From NCBI GenBank assembly GCA_902805475.1, contig CADCSX010000007.1, positions 496,001-560,000 on the forward strand: a DNA stretch of 64,000 bases, written 5' to 3'. The notes below the pieces were generated by a model. The model did no database searches. It was given only the letters and a program-made list of their open reading frames with translations, and was not told the origin of the DNA. A program made the translations under genes and the position numbers. The stretch's first letter is position 1; each line of letters opens with the position of its first letter. Below are positions 25,261 to 37,212 of the stretch, piece after piece. Origin of the DNA: Entonaema liquescens (Eukaryota; Ascomycota; Sordariomycetes; Xylariales; Xylariaceae).

Positions 25261-28200
25261 CTAATCATGCCGCGGCATCTGGTTGGCCAGATTCATGTGC
25301 ATCAGGGCGTCGCGCTGCCACTCCTCCTCCTGCCCTGTACTACTTTGCCTACGATCCCACATGCCTTCATTCGAAATCTCACGGTTGTCGATACCCGGTA
25401 GGCGGATCTGCGGGGGTCGCTGGTACCGCCCCGACGTGTCGCCGTAGCGGTCCATGTCGGCAATTCTTTCGTTGCTAGCGGAAAGGTCCGCCGCTTGGGG
25501 TAAGGCTGACATCTTGTTCATCTGATGGTCTAGCTCTTCCTGCTCCAAAATCTGGGGTGCGTGTTCCATATTTCTCAGAGACGAAGTGGCGCCGGGAGCG
25601 ATATTACTTCGAATACTACCCGCGCTGGCGCGGTGGTTTTCTCCCGCTCCGTCGCCACCCTCCACACTACCAGAGTCTGGGTCGCGGATTGCGAATTGCG
25701 CGACTGTGCGCATCTTTCGAGTAACCCAACTGGCTAAAATCTTTCCACGTTGCTTCTCGCCAAGTCGGCTGCGAGGGAAATCGCCCTTGTTTACAAAAGC
25801 AACTATATCAACCACGATCTGGTGGTCGTTGAGAATAGCGTCTACGATGACGGGAACAATAGAAGCAAGATAAGCCTTGCGTGATACTTCAACAAGGACG
25901 ACTACGAGACCGCCTGCTTGGAAGACGGCGCTAGATATTATGTTAGTTCTGAGCTATCACTTTGACGGGGTCGGACTTACCAGCCACCAGGTACAATGTT
26001 TCGATGAGATTTCTCAACCGAGGCCTCTATATCCATGGGGAAATGGCTCAAGCCGTTAATCTCGAAGGTCTCGCCGATGTTACCTAGTACGAAAAGGACC
26101 TGCATATCTACTTGAGCTCCGCCCGGTCCAATAGGCCGACTGACGTTATGCAGAAAGCCGAGATCTCCAGTTCGGACATAACTGATGTTCGGATCGCCAT
26201 CTATAGTACGTCCATCGAAGCGTTCGGCGTCAAAGGGATCTCTAGATCCATAAAACGCCTTCACGCATGCTTCCGAGTCGACCCAGATCTCTCCGTACTC
26301 TCCATCTGTGCAAAGGAGCCGGCTCTCCGGATTGACGATGGCTATTTGGGTTGAAACAGGTACCATGCCAGAGTCTTGAACTAATAGGGCCTTTGGATCT
26401 GAGTCAGGATCCACAGGAACAATTAACCCTCGACGAAGAGCTCGTTGGTCAAGCCAGAGTTCGATAGGCTCGATGCACATATACGATCGCGACGCAATCA
26501 TAGGATTGAGCACGTGCGAATATACCGTGTTGATTGCCGTCCTATCGAGGCCAGTAGCCGCAAAATGGAGCCTGACCTTTTGGAACACATCGACGCGGGG
26601 TCTTCCTTCGGCCGAGATCATCATGTTTTTCAGTTCGTGCATAGCGAAACCTTTGCCGGGCATCGTATTCATAGCGTGGTCAAGCATCTGGGGCGTTGCG
26701 TATGTGTCCTTTATCTTATAGCGGCTCAAGGTCAGGAAGAGTGAGATGGGATTTTGCGCAAACTCCACGGGCGAGAGCAGGTAAGTAGGCGTGCCTATAT
26801 AGATACCCATTAGGCACGAATGGATAAATCCCAGACCCGTGGTGCTTCTGACGCAGCCGAGCACCGGTCTGGAGCTTGTCATCTGGCAAGTTTCCTTTTG
26901 TACCTTGCACATCCCTAGAATGGTGTCATGGCCAAGCTGCACCGAAATTCTCCGCTGATCTGGTGTCCAGTACGCCCATATTATAACTGGATATCCCGGC
27001 TGTATCCAGGCGGGATCGACCGTAATACCAAGGTCACGTAGCCCACTATTCTGTTTTGGTGGTTTTGAGGTATTGAATACGCTCGGAACACTGATTTTAA
27101 GGAACTGGGCAGATTGTTTGATGTGTTGGGAGACACTCTTCGACTTGAGGAGGTGATCTACGTCAGTATTAACAAGTACAGCTTTGATGCTATAGTCGTT
27201 AATGAGATGGAGGAAAGCCGGTACGTCTTCGTTCAACCGTCGCTCGTCCATCGGCGCAGTTGGTATGATGACAGCACCGAGGTTGATGCAAGCGTGGACG
27301 GCGAAAACATAATCTTCGGAATGCGTGTACATGAGCATAACGTGGTCGCGAGGCCGTATCTTCACCTTATTACGGAGATACAGCGCCACAGCAGCAACTC
27401 TAGTATCAAACTTTCTCCACGTAATACCCTTTCCCTCTTTGCCCCTACCGTCAATGGTGCAATACGAGAGCTCTTCCGGCTGGCGCGCCACTCGCCATTG
27501 GATGAGATCTGTGATACTTAAGAAGTTATTTAACGGCGTAGATGTGCGGTCATCGATAACAACTTCGCGTCTGTCAATTCCCGAATATTGTTTGTCGGCA
27601 GGCCCAAGGAAGTCTCCTCGAGCATCTGACGCCATAGGTGACCAAATACCACCCATAGGGTCTACTCCAATAGGGAGATTTAGCACCGCGTGTTCGACAC
27701 CAAATTTGACATGAACACATGGTAAATTTCCAAGATCGAACTCCCTACGACACAGCATGTTTCCTATCTCTCGCCTGCCGTTTTTCGTTACACGGGGTAA
27801 GGAGTTCGGTGCCGTGATCATAACGCAATAAACCCTTAAGTGATGTTCCTGCATGAGAACTTCCATGCATCTTTCTGAGAGCGTATCTAACAACGCGGTG
27901 TCTAGCTGCCTAGGCGGAGCACCGGACGTTGCTGGAGCTGTTGAAGCTGCCGACGACTCTAGTACCACTATTGGTAAATGTTCATCATTGACGAAGACGT
28001 CGAACGCGGAGCAATCAAATACTTGCTTATTCAGATTTCGAAGGATGCTGACAATGATGTGCTGCACGAAGAAATAACGATGCTCAGCAACCTCATGGCC
28101 ATGCTCAACCCACTCAACTTTCTGTCGGATACGGTCTTCGTATAGCCCAAGCACAAAAATTTTCCCTTCGATTATAGTTCCGAGAAGACCAGTCCTGAGG

Positions 28201-30947
28201 AACTCGGGCTCTACCGGTGTAGGTGTCGGGTCTCCCGGTTCGAATTTGTAGGGTCTGGCATGGAAGATCTGCTCTGTATGCTTGGGTAACGCCCAAAACC
28301 CTCCAGATAAAGATGGTGAATCCACCCAAATCTCTCCAATAGAATGCGGAGATGTTAGAAGTCCCGTTTCAGGGTCAACAACAGCGAGAGTAGCATCGGG
28401 GATCGGATATCCAAAAGCACCAACACGGACGGTGCCCGGTTCAGAATTCGACTTCTTCCGAGCGTCTTCTCCTATAGCTACCACGACGACTTCGTTCGTC
28501 TTAAGCGCTTCCCGGTCCAGCAAAACTTCACCGAGATCATTCTTAGCGTCGTGTTCTTTCGTAGTTGTTGTGCCGCCTCCGAGAAGACTTCCAAAGCCGT
28601 TCGATGGCGCTGGTTTATCCTTCTCCTTGTCCTTCTCCTTGTCCTTTTCTTCCTCCTTGTCAGTTTCCGAACCGGATTCCGCGTCAATATCTAATTTCAA
28701 CGGGCATCCCATACGCTCTTCGCCACCTAACCAATCCCGAACGCTGATAACCATGCCTCCATGTTCAGGCAAACATAGCATCGGGGCAACTACTTCCCTA
28801 GCTCTAGGGTTTCGTAGAGGTCGAAGCCACCGATCAGCTAATACTTCGTGGAACTCGCTATCCACCGTTAAGGTGTCGATTAAACAAAGTTTGACGTGCT
28901 GAAAGTTTGGCTCCATGCCCTTTTTGAAATTTCGTGTAGTCATAGGGTCTTGTTGGTAGTTGAAAGCAGCAGTTCTCAAGCCAGGGTAGTCCGCAACCAT
29001 AAGCGTAGCCTTATATTTAGTAATTAAATGGGCATAGAGACCAGGAGAGTTTACCGCTTTGTTCTCTACCCACACAGTCGTATGTCCACTGTAGATGTTG
29101 AGAAGAACACCTAGAATCATACCAATACCTTGACGAGGGTCAAGGTAGGACAACAGAATCTCGCTGCTGGCGCTCCCCCCTATGAGACGTCCATTCTTAT
29201 CCCTAAGGGTGCGATTGAAGGTGTCGTTAGATCCATTGGGAACAGTTTGAACTATAGCACTGAGACAGGCCATTTGATGCATTATAGTACGGTGGCTGAG
29301 TACCACGCCTCGAAGATCCCCTGTCGGGGCTCTGGAGAATTCGATGTATGCTAGGTCAGGGACGGATAAAGGAGGTACATCATCTTTCTTCTTCGGGTGG
29401 TAGCTCCCGAATTCATTAGTTTTCCACCATTCAACCCCTTTCGGCCAGTTTAGTTTCTGTGTGGTGATATCTCGCTGGAATGATTTCAAGTTATTGTCGG
29501 TAGTTAAGGCTAAATGTGCTTGCGTGGAAGTTAATATGAGGTTTAACTTTGGATAGTCCTGTAAGTCGTTAATAGGGACTGCCACAACGCCTGCGATAAA
29601 ACAGCCTAGGAGGGCGATCGCGAAGTCAATAACCTCCGAGTCCCTATAGATAAGAGCAACGCGATCCCCACGATACAACGAACTCTTATCCCGAATGACT
29701 TGGGCTACTTTCTCCGCTCGGGAAGCGAGTTTATCCCAAGTAATAGATGCTATCTCCTTCCCCTTACTGTCAAGTACCCAATACGCTGGGAGCTTGCCAG
29801 TGGTGCGCCCTCTGTGTCTTAGCACAGCAGCGATGTTGTCGAAATTCGACATAGCTGTATTTTCATCGTGTGGATCGTGGATAGCAAACGGAAGTTCTCG
29901 TGGTTCGAGAGGCATCTGATACTCTAGCGCCTCAGGGGGAGGCAAGTCGTTTGCGGTGAGCATGGGCGGAGCCATAGCGGCGGTAGGTGAAAAGGCATCG
30001 CTAGATGAATATCTGTGAACGCCACCACCATATTCACCGCCGCCGCCGCCGCCGCCCCCAGGACCTTGATCGTATGACTGTTGACCGGCAAAATCGGAGA
30101 AATACACCTGGGAGTCTACCATTGTGCCGGTCCGGCTGTCATAAGGGTTTGGCTGTTGTGGTCCATACCCTCCTTGGTGTTCTGGCTTGAAGGCATAATC
30201 CCCCGAGACCATCGTCCCCGAACGCGTGGGAGAATCGGATACCATTGTTTGGGCATAGCTAGGGACGGGATTAAGGAATAGCGAATCACGCTGACTTAAA
30301 GCTGGACGCTGGTCGGCCAAGGGCCCGCCTGGCCGTAATAACCCAGCCGGATGCTCGGTGCCATAGGAGGGACTGGAACTGGGTATTCCAGACGATTGGG
30401 GTCGCCAATCGACGGGAGATTTGATAGTCGAGGGAGAATAGGCATCATTGGGGTCGGGACTAGCGGTGTTTAAAGCGGCATACGCTGCATCTCTATGCCC
30501 TTCGCTCGTATTAGGGATATCATCATCGACAGTGTGTATTCGTAAGCCTCCAGTAGCCTCAGCCAATGCGCCAGGACCGAGATATTGAGAAAGTAGCTGG
30601 GTTCGCCGTTTTTGAAAGCTGCAGGCGAAACGAGACGTGTTAGCACGGCTGAGGATGAAAGTTGGATGCGACGACACGTCAAGAAGTAGGTCGAACGATG
30701 TGCACCATTGTATTAAAGACAAGACCTTACCCCTTCTCTGTAATATCGCCTTCCTATACCAGGACTCGTAATTAGTTCGCGTTCAATGGCTTCGCTTGTG
30801 CACATGTCGGGCCTCGTACCCCGCCGCTGCTGGCGGTAAGGGTATCGCGAGCCGAATAACGGAGACAAGTAAATGAAGCCAACTTACCTCAAGCTCCCTT
30901 TCCAATTCGTCCAACTTTTCCTGTAGGTCTGGATTCAATTGCGCCAT
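25261..30947 (-). CDS. Cps1/DIP2-like protein: DMAP1-binding domain plus two AMP-binding domains
   Basis: Four exons on the minus strand: 30947-30888, 30753-30731, 30618-25981 and 25930-25261, total 1,796 residues in exact phase. The first two small exons and the start of the third encode a DMAP1-binding domain (NPDLQEKLDELERELEEGD and the following ITEKGFQKRRTQLLSQYLG). A low-complexity linker with an eight-Gly run follows. Two adenylate-forming (AMP-binding) domains lie at about 290-900 and 1000-1700. An acidic/Lys insertion (DKEEEKDKEKDKEKDK) interrupts the first. The A3 signatures are degenerate (APTGDLRGVVLSH and YWTPDQRRISVQLGH lack the SGTTGxPKG form), whereas an A7-like YVRTGDLG is present. 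The C-terminus has the DIP2-type NIVPGGCAVFQAGG. Relatives are Cochliobolus CPS1, fission yeast mug62 and animal DIP2, the last linked to diacylglycerol lipid balance. Enzymatic activity is uncertain. Confidence 0.93.
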
Positions 30948-32786
30948 GTTGATTCCTCGTTGACTAACACAGGGAGGTGCGCGCAAAAAATTGACGATCG
31001 TCTCTTCAGCCGAATCACCCGATTCAAAAACGATTCAAAAAAAGCGAAGAGGCCCGTGACGTCAAATCGTTTCGGGGGGGGGAGCGATAATATGATAATG
31101 ACCTCTCTCTTCCTCTCTAACCTATCGCAGCAACAAGATATACCAACCAATAAATACCTCGGTCAGATATAAAAATAGGGTATCATGACAATAAAAACAC
31201 AGTCGTGGACTGCGAGTTGGGCAGATATGTATTCGGAAAAGGATCATTAAAAAGGTTAAATGGGAACATGGGAATAATTCGACTCTCAAAAGTGTTCAGA
31301 ACCCTGATATTCTAACTGTGGCTTCCAGGTACTTAGGTACCTAGCTCTAAGGTATGTAAGTACCTGTTTTTACGAGCGGGCAGCGTCCAAGTCCGCGCTG
31401 ACATGGAATCGGGTTTAATTGGTCGCAATTGGTCGCAATAAGGTTGCGAAGAGCACACACTGGGGCAATACGAACTTGAATGTTCCAACCCACCACTGCC
31501 ACCAGTGCCTGCAGTGCCTGCAGCGCCTAGAAAAAACGAAAATAGGAAGTAGTGGGACGGCCTTAGCAGTGCTTATCGATCAATCATAGAGTCTGGGGGT
31601 TACTTACTTGATGTGGTACCCACAGGCTTGTCACAAGACGTCCCGGGCCATACATTAGGTACATCAAGTGGTACCAACTGGTGGACCTAGGTACCTAAGC
31701 CGGGCATGGACCTCTCATCAAGCGGAGTACGGCGAAACCTATAAGCCGCAAGTCGGTGATTAAACTAAAAATTTAATATTTTCTCTTTAATGCTACCATA
31801 CAAACTTTTTCTTCTCCTTTCATCACTCTATTCTATAAGTATCATATAGAGATTTACTAAACGAATCGAAGCATACAGCAAGCTTGGATATTTTATCAAC
31901 CCTCTTCTTATGGGAACCCTCGCTTTCTTGTTCAGCGTTAAGTCCTTTTCAAGAAAAAAAGTCGTGATATCATTTGCCGCTTAGTCCATCTCTAGAAGAG
32001 ACTTGAACGGCGACAACTTTTAACAGCTCTTTAAGGTAACGGCTCGGCTTCCCGTTACCTTTGTTTAAGGTCGAATATTTTATCCGGGCGGAGAGGCCCG
32101 TCCTCCACACAGGTCCTGATCTCGTTTTATAAGTAGTCGGCGTAACTGTCACGATACCGCCAAGTAAGTAAAACTCTTATTTGAGCATTCTAACACTGTC
32201 TTCCTGATGAAATCAACGCATTCACAGACCTGTTCTGAAAACTCTTGTTGAGAAAATGCATTGAGCTCTACTGAATATACATGTCTTCTTGACGCTGTGC
32301 TTATATTTTATCGTACGCAACCTTTACTAACCAATGGCATAGGAATTGAAATGGATACTATACGTGGTATTCATTTAAATCCCCGTCAATGTAGTTTTCC
32401 TTTAGATTCCTAGTTCTCCTTGTGCATGTACCTACTATTTCTTTATAATAGACAATGCGATTATTATAGACGAGTCTTTCAGGAGGATAACTTACCTATT
32501 GTGCCTGGACAATGTCTTTCTCAAGAGAAGCCTTTCTCAATAATGACAGTAAGAAAGGATTCGTTCTATCTTAATAGTATATATTCATGTATCTCCGTCG
32601 CTTGGCAGTAGAAAATTCTCAGCAAAGTTCAGTCAGTTCTGGTTCGAGAGCCCACATCTAGTCAACTTTGTTCCAGCCGTTTCCTCATCCCGGTGGTTCA
32701 GCAGGGCTGACTACCTTGTCTGTAAACTGCATCGAACTTACACCTCAAACTATTAACCAGGTGATAAATCACTTACTTAGCTAGTG
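30948..32786. other. Divergent intergenic region, 1.8 kb
   Basis: Lies between the minus-strand Cps1/DIP2-like gene and the plus-strand gene at 32787, so it holds both promoters. It carries a perfect CRE palindrome at 31057 and a cluster of GGTACCTA-like palindromes near 31327-31370 and 31680-31700. No gene supported. Confidence 0.5.
31057..31064. promoter_or_regulatory. CRE/ATF palindrome upstream of Cps1/DIP2-like gene
   Basis: Perfect TGACGTCA, 110 bases upstream of the minus-strand start at 30947. It is the consensus site of ATF/CREB-type bZIP factors. Function is inferred from sequence and position only. Confidence 0.45.
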
Positions 32787-35159
32787 ATGGGTTACGAGCC
32801 AAATCAATACCCCAATATGGAGTCATCAAGTATGTACGGCGATGGCATGAACTGCCTTGACAATATGAATTTTGACGATCCGGCATTGAATATAGGTACT
32901 TTTGATGCATCACCGTATGTCCCCCCAGCCGTCGATCCACCGTCAATCGGCGTATCGAACACTCATGCCCCCCAGGCTCAAGACTTTGGATCGACTTTCG
33001 AAGCGTCAGGATCGGCTCATCTGGTTCATCAGGAGTTCATAAACCCGGACATGCTCGGTGATGCTGGCAATATGGCAGGTTCTATCTTTCCGCAAGAACA
33101 GCCTAGTATGTATGATCCTATGAACACGAACGGCCCCATGATCAACCCCCATGATTTTGCAGCCAATTCCTCAACCTATTCTGCGAATCACGTACAATAT
33201 ACTCCTCCCCAAATTTCACAGTCTTCGCCATCTTATCAACCTCATCAACCCTACCATTATCCCCAGTCTCTCCAGCCCCTCCAGCCTCTTCAGCCCTCTC
33301 AGCTTTATCCACCCCTTCAAACTCCCCAGTCCATGCAACATTCACAGTCACTTGGGTCGTATTCAAATCCTCGTCGAGTTAGTGATGTAAGCGGATTGAG
33401 CTCGGACGACGAGTACCGTGACAGTCACATAGGAAATGGACAGCGGGACATGTTTTCGCTCAGGAGGAGCAAAATACCCTCGCCGGTCCTTATTCAACGT
33501 GGACCTCCTTTGAAGCGTCCCACCCATGGACCTAATGGAGAATCGCTAAGAAGCGGACAGATACCTCGAGTCACAAGGAAGAAAGACCCGAAACCGAACC
33601 CTCGGGAATGGTACGGACCTCCACCATCTCCGCCAGCGAGTTGGGGCCCAAAGGATAAGGATGGCCGCCCTCTTTTTAAGTACACGGAATGCGGAGAGCT
33701 TGAGAGAGGAAGGACGTATACAGCACATGAGATGCGGAGGTATCTTTACGGGCCTAAGAAGAATGAGGACTTCGCACCACCGACACTATTGGATGGCGTG
33801 CCAGAAGTGAAGGGAAAGATCCGCCAGGGTCTTACAATCTGGATTGGCTGGGTCGCACCTCAGTCCAATGACAGATATCCCTTCGGGACTCAATCCCAGA
33901 AGTGTCGACTTTGCGACTGCGGAGACCTTCAGAATACTATTAGGACAGGGTTTCCGCGTGTAATCTTCGACGAGCGGATGAATGACAACGGTGAGGCCAT
34001 CGATCCTTACCACAATGCCGGGTACGCGCATCTATACTGTTTCGAGAAGCATTTCGATCTCGTCGACGCAATGACTCGCCTTGACGTCCGCGCAGATGAA
34101 AGGAACTTCAAGCATGAGGATAACCTCTTCAAGTTGTCAAGACACTTCATTGAAATGCCAAATGTAGTGGATGATTGGTGGAGGGACGAATTGCCAAAGC
34201 ACCAGGCTGCTAGAGCAATGGGGAAGAGGCGGGACCGTAGTGATTATAGGACCACTCTGTCCTATAGGCTTGTTACCTTCGCACTCGATAATAGTAGCGA
34301 TGCTCGTCTGAAGCTACGCGAAGAGCGAGGTGGGGCTAATATGTCAAAACACAAAGGTGACCTCTCTAAGCAGAAGTTCTTAAGACAATGTAGGAACTTC
34401 GGGTTGCTGGATGAGAATGATGACCCGGTGCCTGGTGCCCATGAACGTCTACCGCAGCTCATGTTTGCAAAACGCCAAGCAAAGAAGATAGCTAGAGCAG
34501 GCGGGCGAAAAGATATTTCTACACCAGCGATACTCCCAGCAGAGCTCCCTGTCACACCAGTGTCAACGGATTTTCAAATCGCTACGGAATGTCAACAGAG
34601 CACTCCGGCTGTGGAACCTAACCATTTCCAAGTGCCCAGGTCGCCTTGCAACATACACACCCCGAACAGCCCCTACACCCCAATGCCCCCGGGTTCGCCG
34701 TATCCGCATGTGAGTCCAGGAAAATCAAGCAACGACCAGGAAACACCGCCTTCTCCCTCTAGCTCTGTGACGTCAAGCTCTATCGTCTTGGGCCCTGTAG
34801 GAACCTCAGCGCGAAAGCGAGACAGGGACGAAGTACTGACGGAGGATCAACTGATGGGTATCCCCTACGACCCTAGCCAGGGAAACCCAGAGAAGAGGTT
34901 GCGAACGAGCCCAGCGATGCTACCTCTTGCGTCTCAGTCTCAGGCCGAGCCTGTAGGCTTGGACCTGGATTTCGATTTCAGTACCGCGCCCGCCGACGCT
35001 GTCACCACAGAGAGCAACGGAGATATATACGATGGGGAAATATTGGACGCCGAGACGGCCGATCTTGATTTGACCGAGGAGTGGAATAAGAACGAAAATC
35101 ATGATCTTTTTGGCGGTCCTGCTGACGAAGCCGGACTCGCCGAGCTACTCGACCCCTGA
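32787..35159 (+). CDS. Fungal-specific protein with short Cys cluster, function unknown
   Basis: Single-exon gene of 790 residues starting at the ATG at 32787; a GTG just before it is not a eukaryotic start. The first ~220 residues are disordered and rich in Pro, Gln, Ser and Tyr, with a QPLQPLQP run like an activation domain. The centre (~residues 255-520) is the ordered part. It holds PREWYGPPPSPPASWGP, a YLYG segment, IWIGWVAPQSNDRYPFG, the cluster KCRLCDCGD, TGFPRVIFDE and a helical region to about 480 with HAGYAHLYCF-like residues. Such a KCR-x2-C-x-C arrangement followed by a hydrophobic core recurs in uncharacterised ascomycete proteins. The C-terminal third is again disordered, with Pro/Ser-rich repeats (SPYTPMPPGSPYPHVSP), a KR-rich stretch and an acidic end (LDLTEEWNKNENHDLF). 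A role in transcription is plausible but inferred. Confidence 0.85.
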   Translation: MGYEPNQYPNMESSSMYGDGMNCLDNMNFDDPALNIGTFDASPYVPPAVDPPSIGVSNTHAPQAQDFGSTFEASGSAHLVHQEFINPDMLGDAGNMAGSIFPQEQPSMYDPMNTNGPMINPHDFAANSSTYSANHVQYTPPQISQSSPSYQPHQPYHYPQSLQPLQPLQPSQLYPPLQTPQSMQHSQSLGSYSNPRRVSDVSGLSSDDEYRDSHIGNGQRDMFSLRRSKIPSPVLIQRGPPLKRPTHGPNGESLRSGQIPRVTRKKDPKPNPREWYGPPPSPPASWGPKDKDGRPLFKYTECGELERGRTYTAHEMRRYLYGPKKNEDFAPPTLLDGVPEVKGKIRQGLTIWIGWVAPQSNDRYPFGTQSQKCRLCDCGDLQNTIRTGFPRVIFDERMNDNGEAIDPYHNAGYAHLYCFEKHFDLVDAMTRLDVRADERNFKHEDNLFKLSRHFIEMPNVVDDWWRDELPKHQAARAMGKRRDRSDYRTTLSYRLVTFALDNSSDARLKLREERGGANMSKHKGDLSKQKFLRQCRNFGLLDENDDPVPGAHERLPQLMFAKRQAKKIARAGGRKDISTPAILPAELPVTPVSTDFQIATECQQSTPAVEPNHFQVPRSPCNIHTPNSPYTPMPPGSPYPHVSPGKSSNDQETPPSPSSSVTSSSIVLGPVGTSARKRDRDEVLTEDQLMGIPYDPSQGNPEKRLRTSPAMLPLASQSQAEPVGLDLDFDFSTAPADAVTTESNGDIYDGEILDAETADLDLTEEWNKNENHDLFGGPADEAGLAELLDP

Positions 35160-36192
35160 GACGGTTTGCCATTGGACACAGCTGCCCTAGAGGCGGCGAT
35201 GGGTCCAACGAATGAGTTGCCCATGTTGCTGGACGTCCTCAACTTGCGGTAAGTCTGAATTCGTGGGCGAGTTAGGCATAGCGGATGGCGTTTGACCTTC
35301 GGACACGCATCGGGTAGGGCGTGTCGGGAGGAAGTTGTCCTTTCTTATTACCACGTCTCCGGCGAGGTAGGTGTATATATTGCACCCCGTACCATAATAT
35401 CCTACCATTCTACTAATCGATTATTGGAGTTAAAGGCCAAATAGTAAGTTAAATATTTATAAAAAAAAAAACCTTTTACGAAATTATGACCCAACACCGG
35501 CCGGCTTTGTTTGTTTATGTTTCCAGCAAGCGATACTGTTTATTCACCACGACAACTTTCCTAGCCGTCATATATATATAGCACGCGAGTACGCATACTC
35601 CTTTCATAGGGGTAGGGATTGAGTGATCTGGGGATATCAACGGGTGTTATTTGATCTACTTCTAAGTATATAATACAAAAAAAAGTATGACATCGGAGGT
35701 CAATCATCAGAGATGACATAACAGACGACCCTGTATAGGTAATGGGTTTTAATGATAATTCTAATTCCTCATGAATCTCATGGCTTATAAAGATAACTGT
35801 TGACTCGAAGGTTATACGTACACGTGCGAATCGAATACCGGGCTGAATGGATCCAACTAACCTAGGTGAGTTGAGTAGGTAGTCTGAATAATGACTGACT
35901 GAGCTATGTACCTAGGTAAGTGATGGCTAGCTGTTAGCCCCGTCTTACCGCGCAGACAACGTCACCTACTATAGTCTACCCGTTATTATTGGTGAGAGCC
36001 ACAGTAGTTACATAACACCCGCTGCTCACATAATGATTGGGCATAAGTTATCATCTAACACAGGTTTTGATCATGAACAAGACGTCGGACACGATAGACA
36101 CATATTAGACTTGACAAAAATGACGCGGTACCAAATGTAAGGGTAGGATAGGATCGGAGAAGGAAGGCCCAAATTTTAAACTTGTGACACGG

Positions 36193-36212
36193 AAAAAAAA
36201 AAAAAAAAAAAA
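36193..36212. repeat. Poly-A run of 20
   Basis: Uninterrupted A20 in intergenic DNA. It could be a decayed retrotransposed tail, but no element body is visible beside it. Confidence 0.8.
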
Positions 36213-37110
36213 GGGTTGGGGCTGGCAAATAAAAAGTAGGAAAAGTAGGATGAATGATGCGTGTAGATAGATACCGGAGTCACCGAGAGGAACACATATC
36301 AGGGTGGTACAGCTCCGTTGTTTATCAGCTCCTAGCAGGTCCTAGTAAGTCCTAAGTAAACGCTAAAACAACCCCCAAGAAGCCGAATCCACCCCAATTG
36401 CTCGCCCTTGCTTGTTCGTGCCTGCCCATACCGGAACCCGATTTGCGCTACAGTGGAGTTTCCGATTAGCTGTGCCGCCTTCTGCCCACAATGCGCTAGA
36501 ACTGAACTGGATAAAAGCAGTAACTTAGGGGCTACCTGGTCAAGTCGAGTTGAGTTAGGTTTGCGTTGCACACCTCACTTAATGCAATGCATCACCCTCT
36601 ATGCTTTTTAGGGTATTCTGTCGTTAACCTTAAAATCAAAAGATCCCAGATCTCCAGGTTTCCAAGTTCCCAGGTTCCCAGAATTAAATATCCACATGGG
36701 GATATATCTTAAACCGATTTCGTTCGACATTTCATTGTCTCTCTTTTTCATTGTTATTGAAAATCCTCCAAAACCCACTTACGAAGGTCAGACAGCGCTG
36801 AGAAAGGAAATAAGAAGCTGGGGCAAGAGAGCGGCGTTGGAATTCAAGGTCACGTGTGGAATAGGGGGTTTAAGTAGGTTAGTTAGGTACTGTAACCTAC
36901 CTAACCTTGATAAACCTACCAAAGGGACCGATGCCGTAGCGCGCTTCCTTTGGCGACGAATATAACGGGCTTCGAACGCTGTGCATCGCCCAAGCCACCT
37001 TTCCCAACCCTCTTTCACAAAACCAAAGGAATAATTGATTGCTAGAAGAACGCTCTTCGTACCGGCAAGCGCAAACACTACCTTCGCCCATGAGTGTCAC
37101 TGAACGCTAA

Positions 37111-37160
37111 ACGAGACGAGACGAGACGAGACGAGACAAAACAAAACAAAACAAGACAAA
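37111..37160. repeat. Tandem pentanucleotide array, ACGAG passing into ACAAA
   Basis: Ten 5-bp units: five ACGAG, then three ACAAA, ACAAG and ACAAA. The two unit types differ by G-to-A changes only. The array ends 52 bases before the probable start codon of the phosphodiesterase gene, so it may lie in its leader. Confidence 0.85.
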
Positions 37161-37212
37161 GGTGCTACGGGATTGTCGCAATTGTTGCAATTGCTACCAA
37201 TTGTCGCAAGAG

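Larger units (their letters stand above)
35160..37212. other. Intergenic region, 2 kb, upstream of PDE gene
   Basis: No supported gene. It includes a 20-base A-run at 36193-36212, ACCTAGGT-type palindromes near 35865-35915, and the pentanucleotide array at 37111-37160 just before the phosphodiesterase start. Confidence 0.5.
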
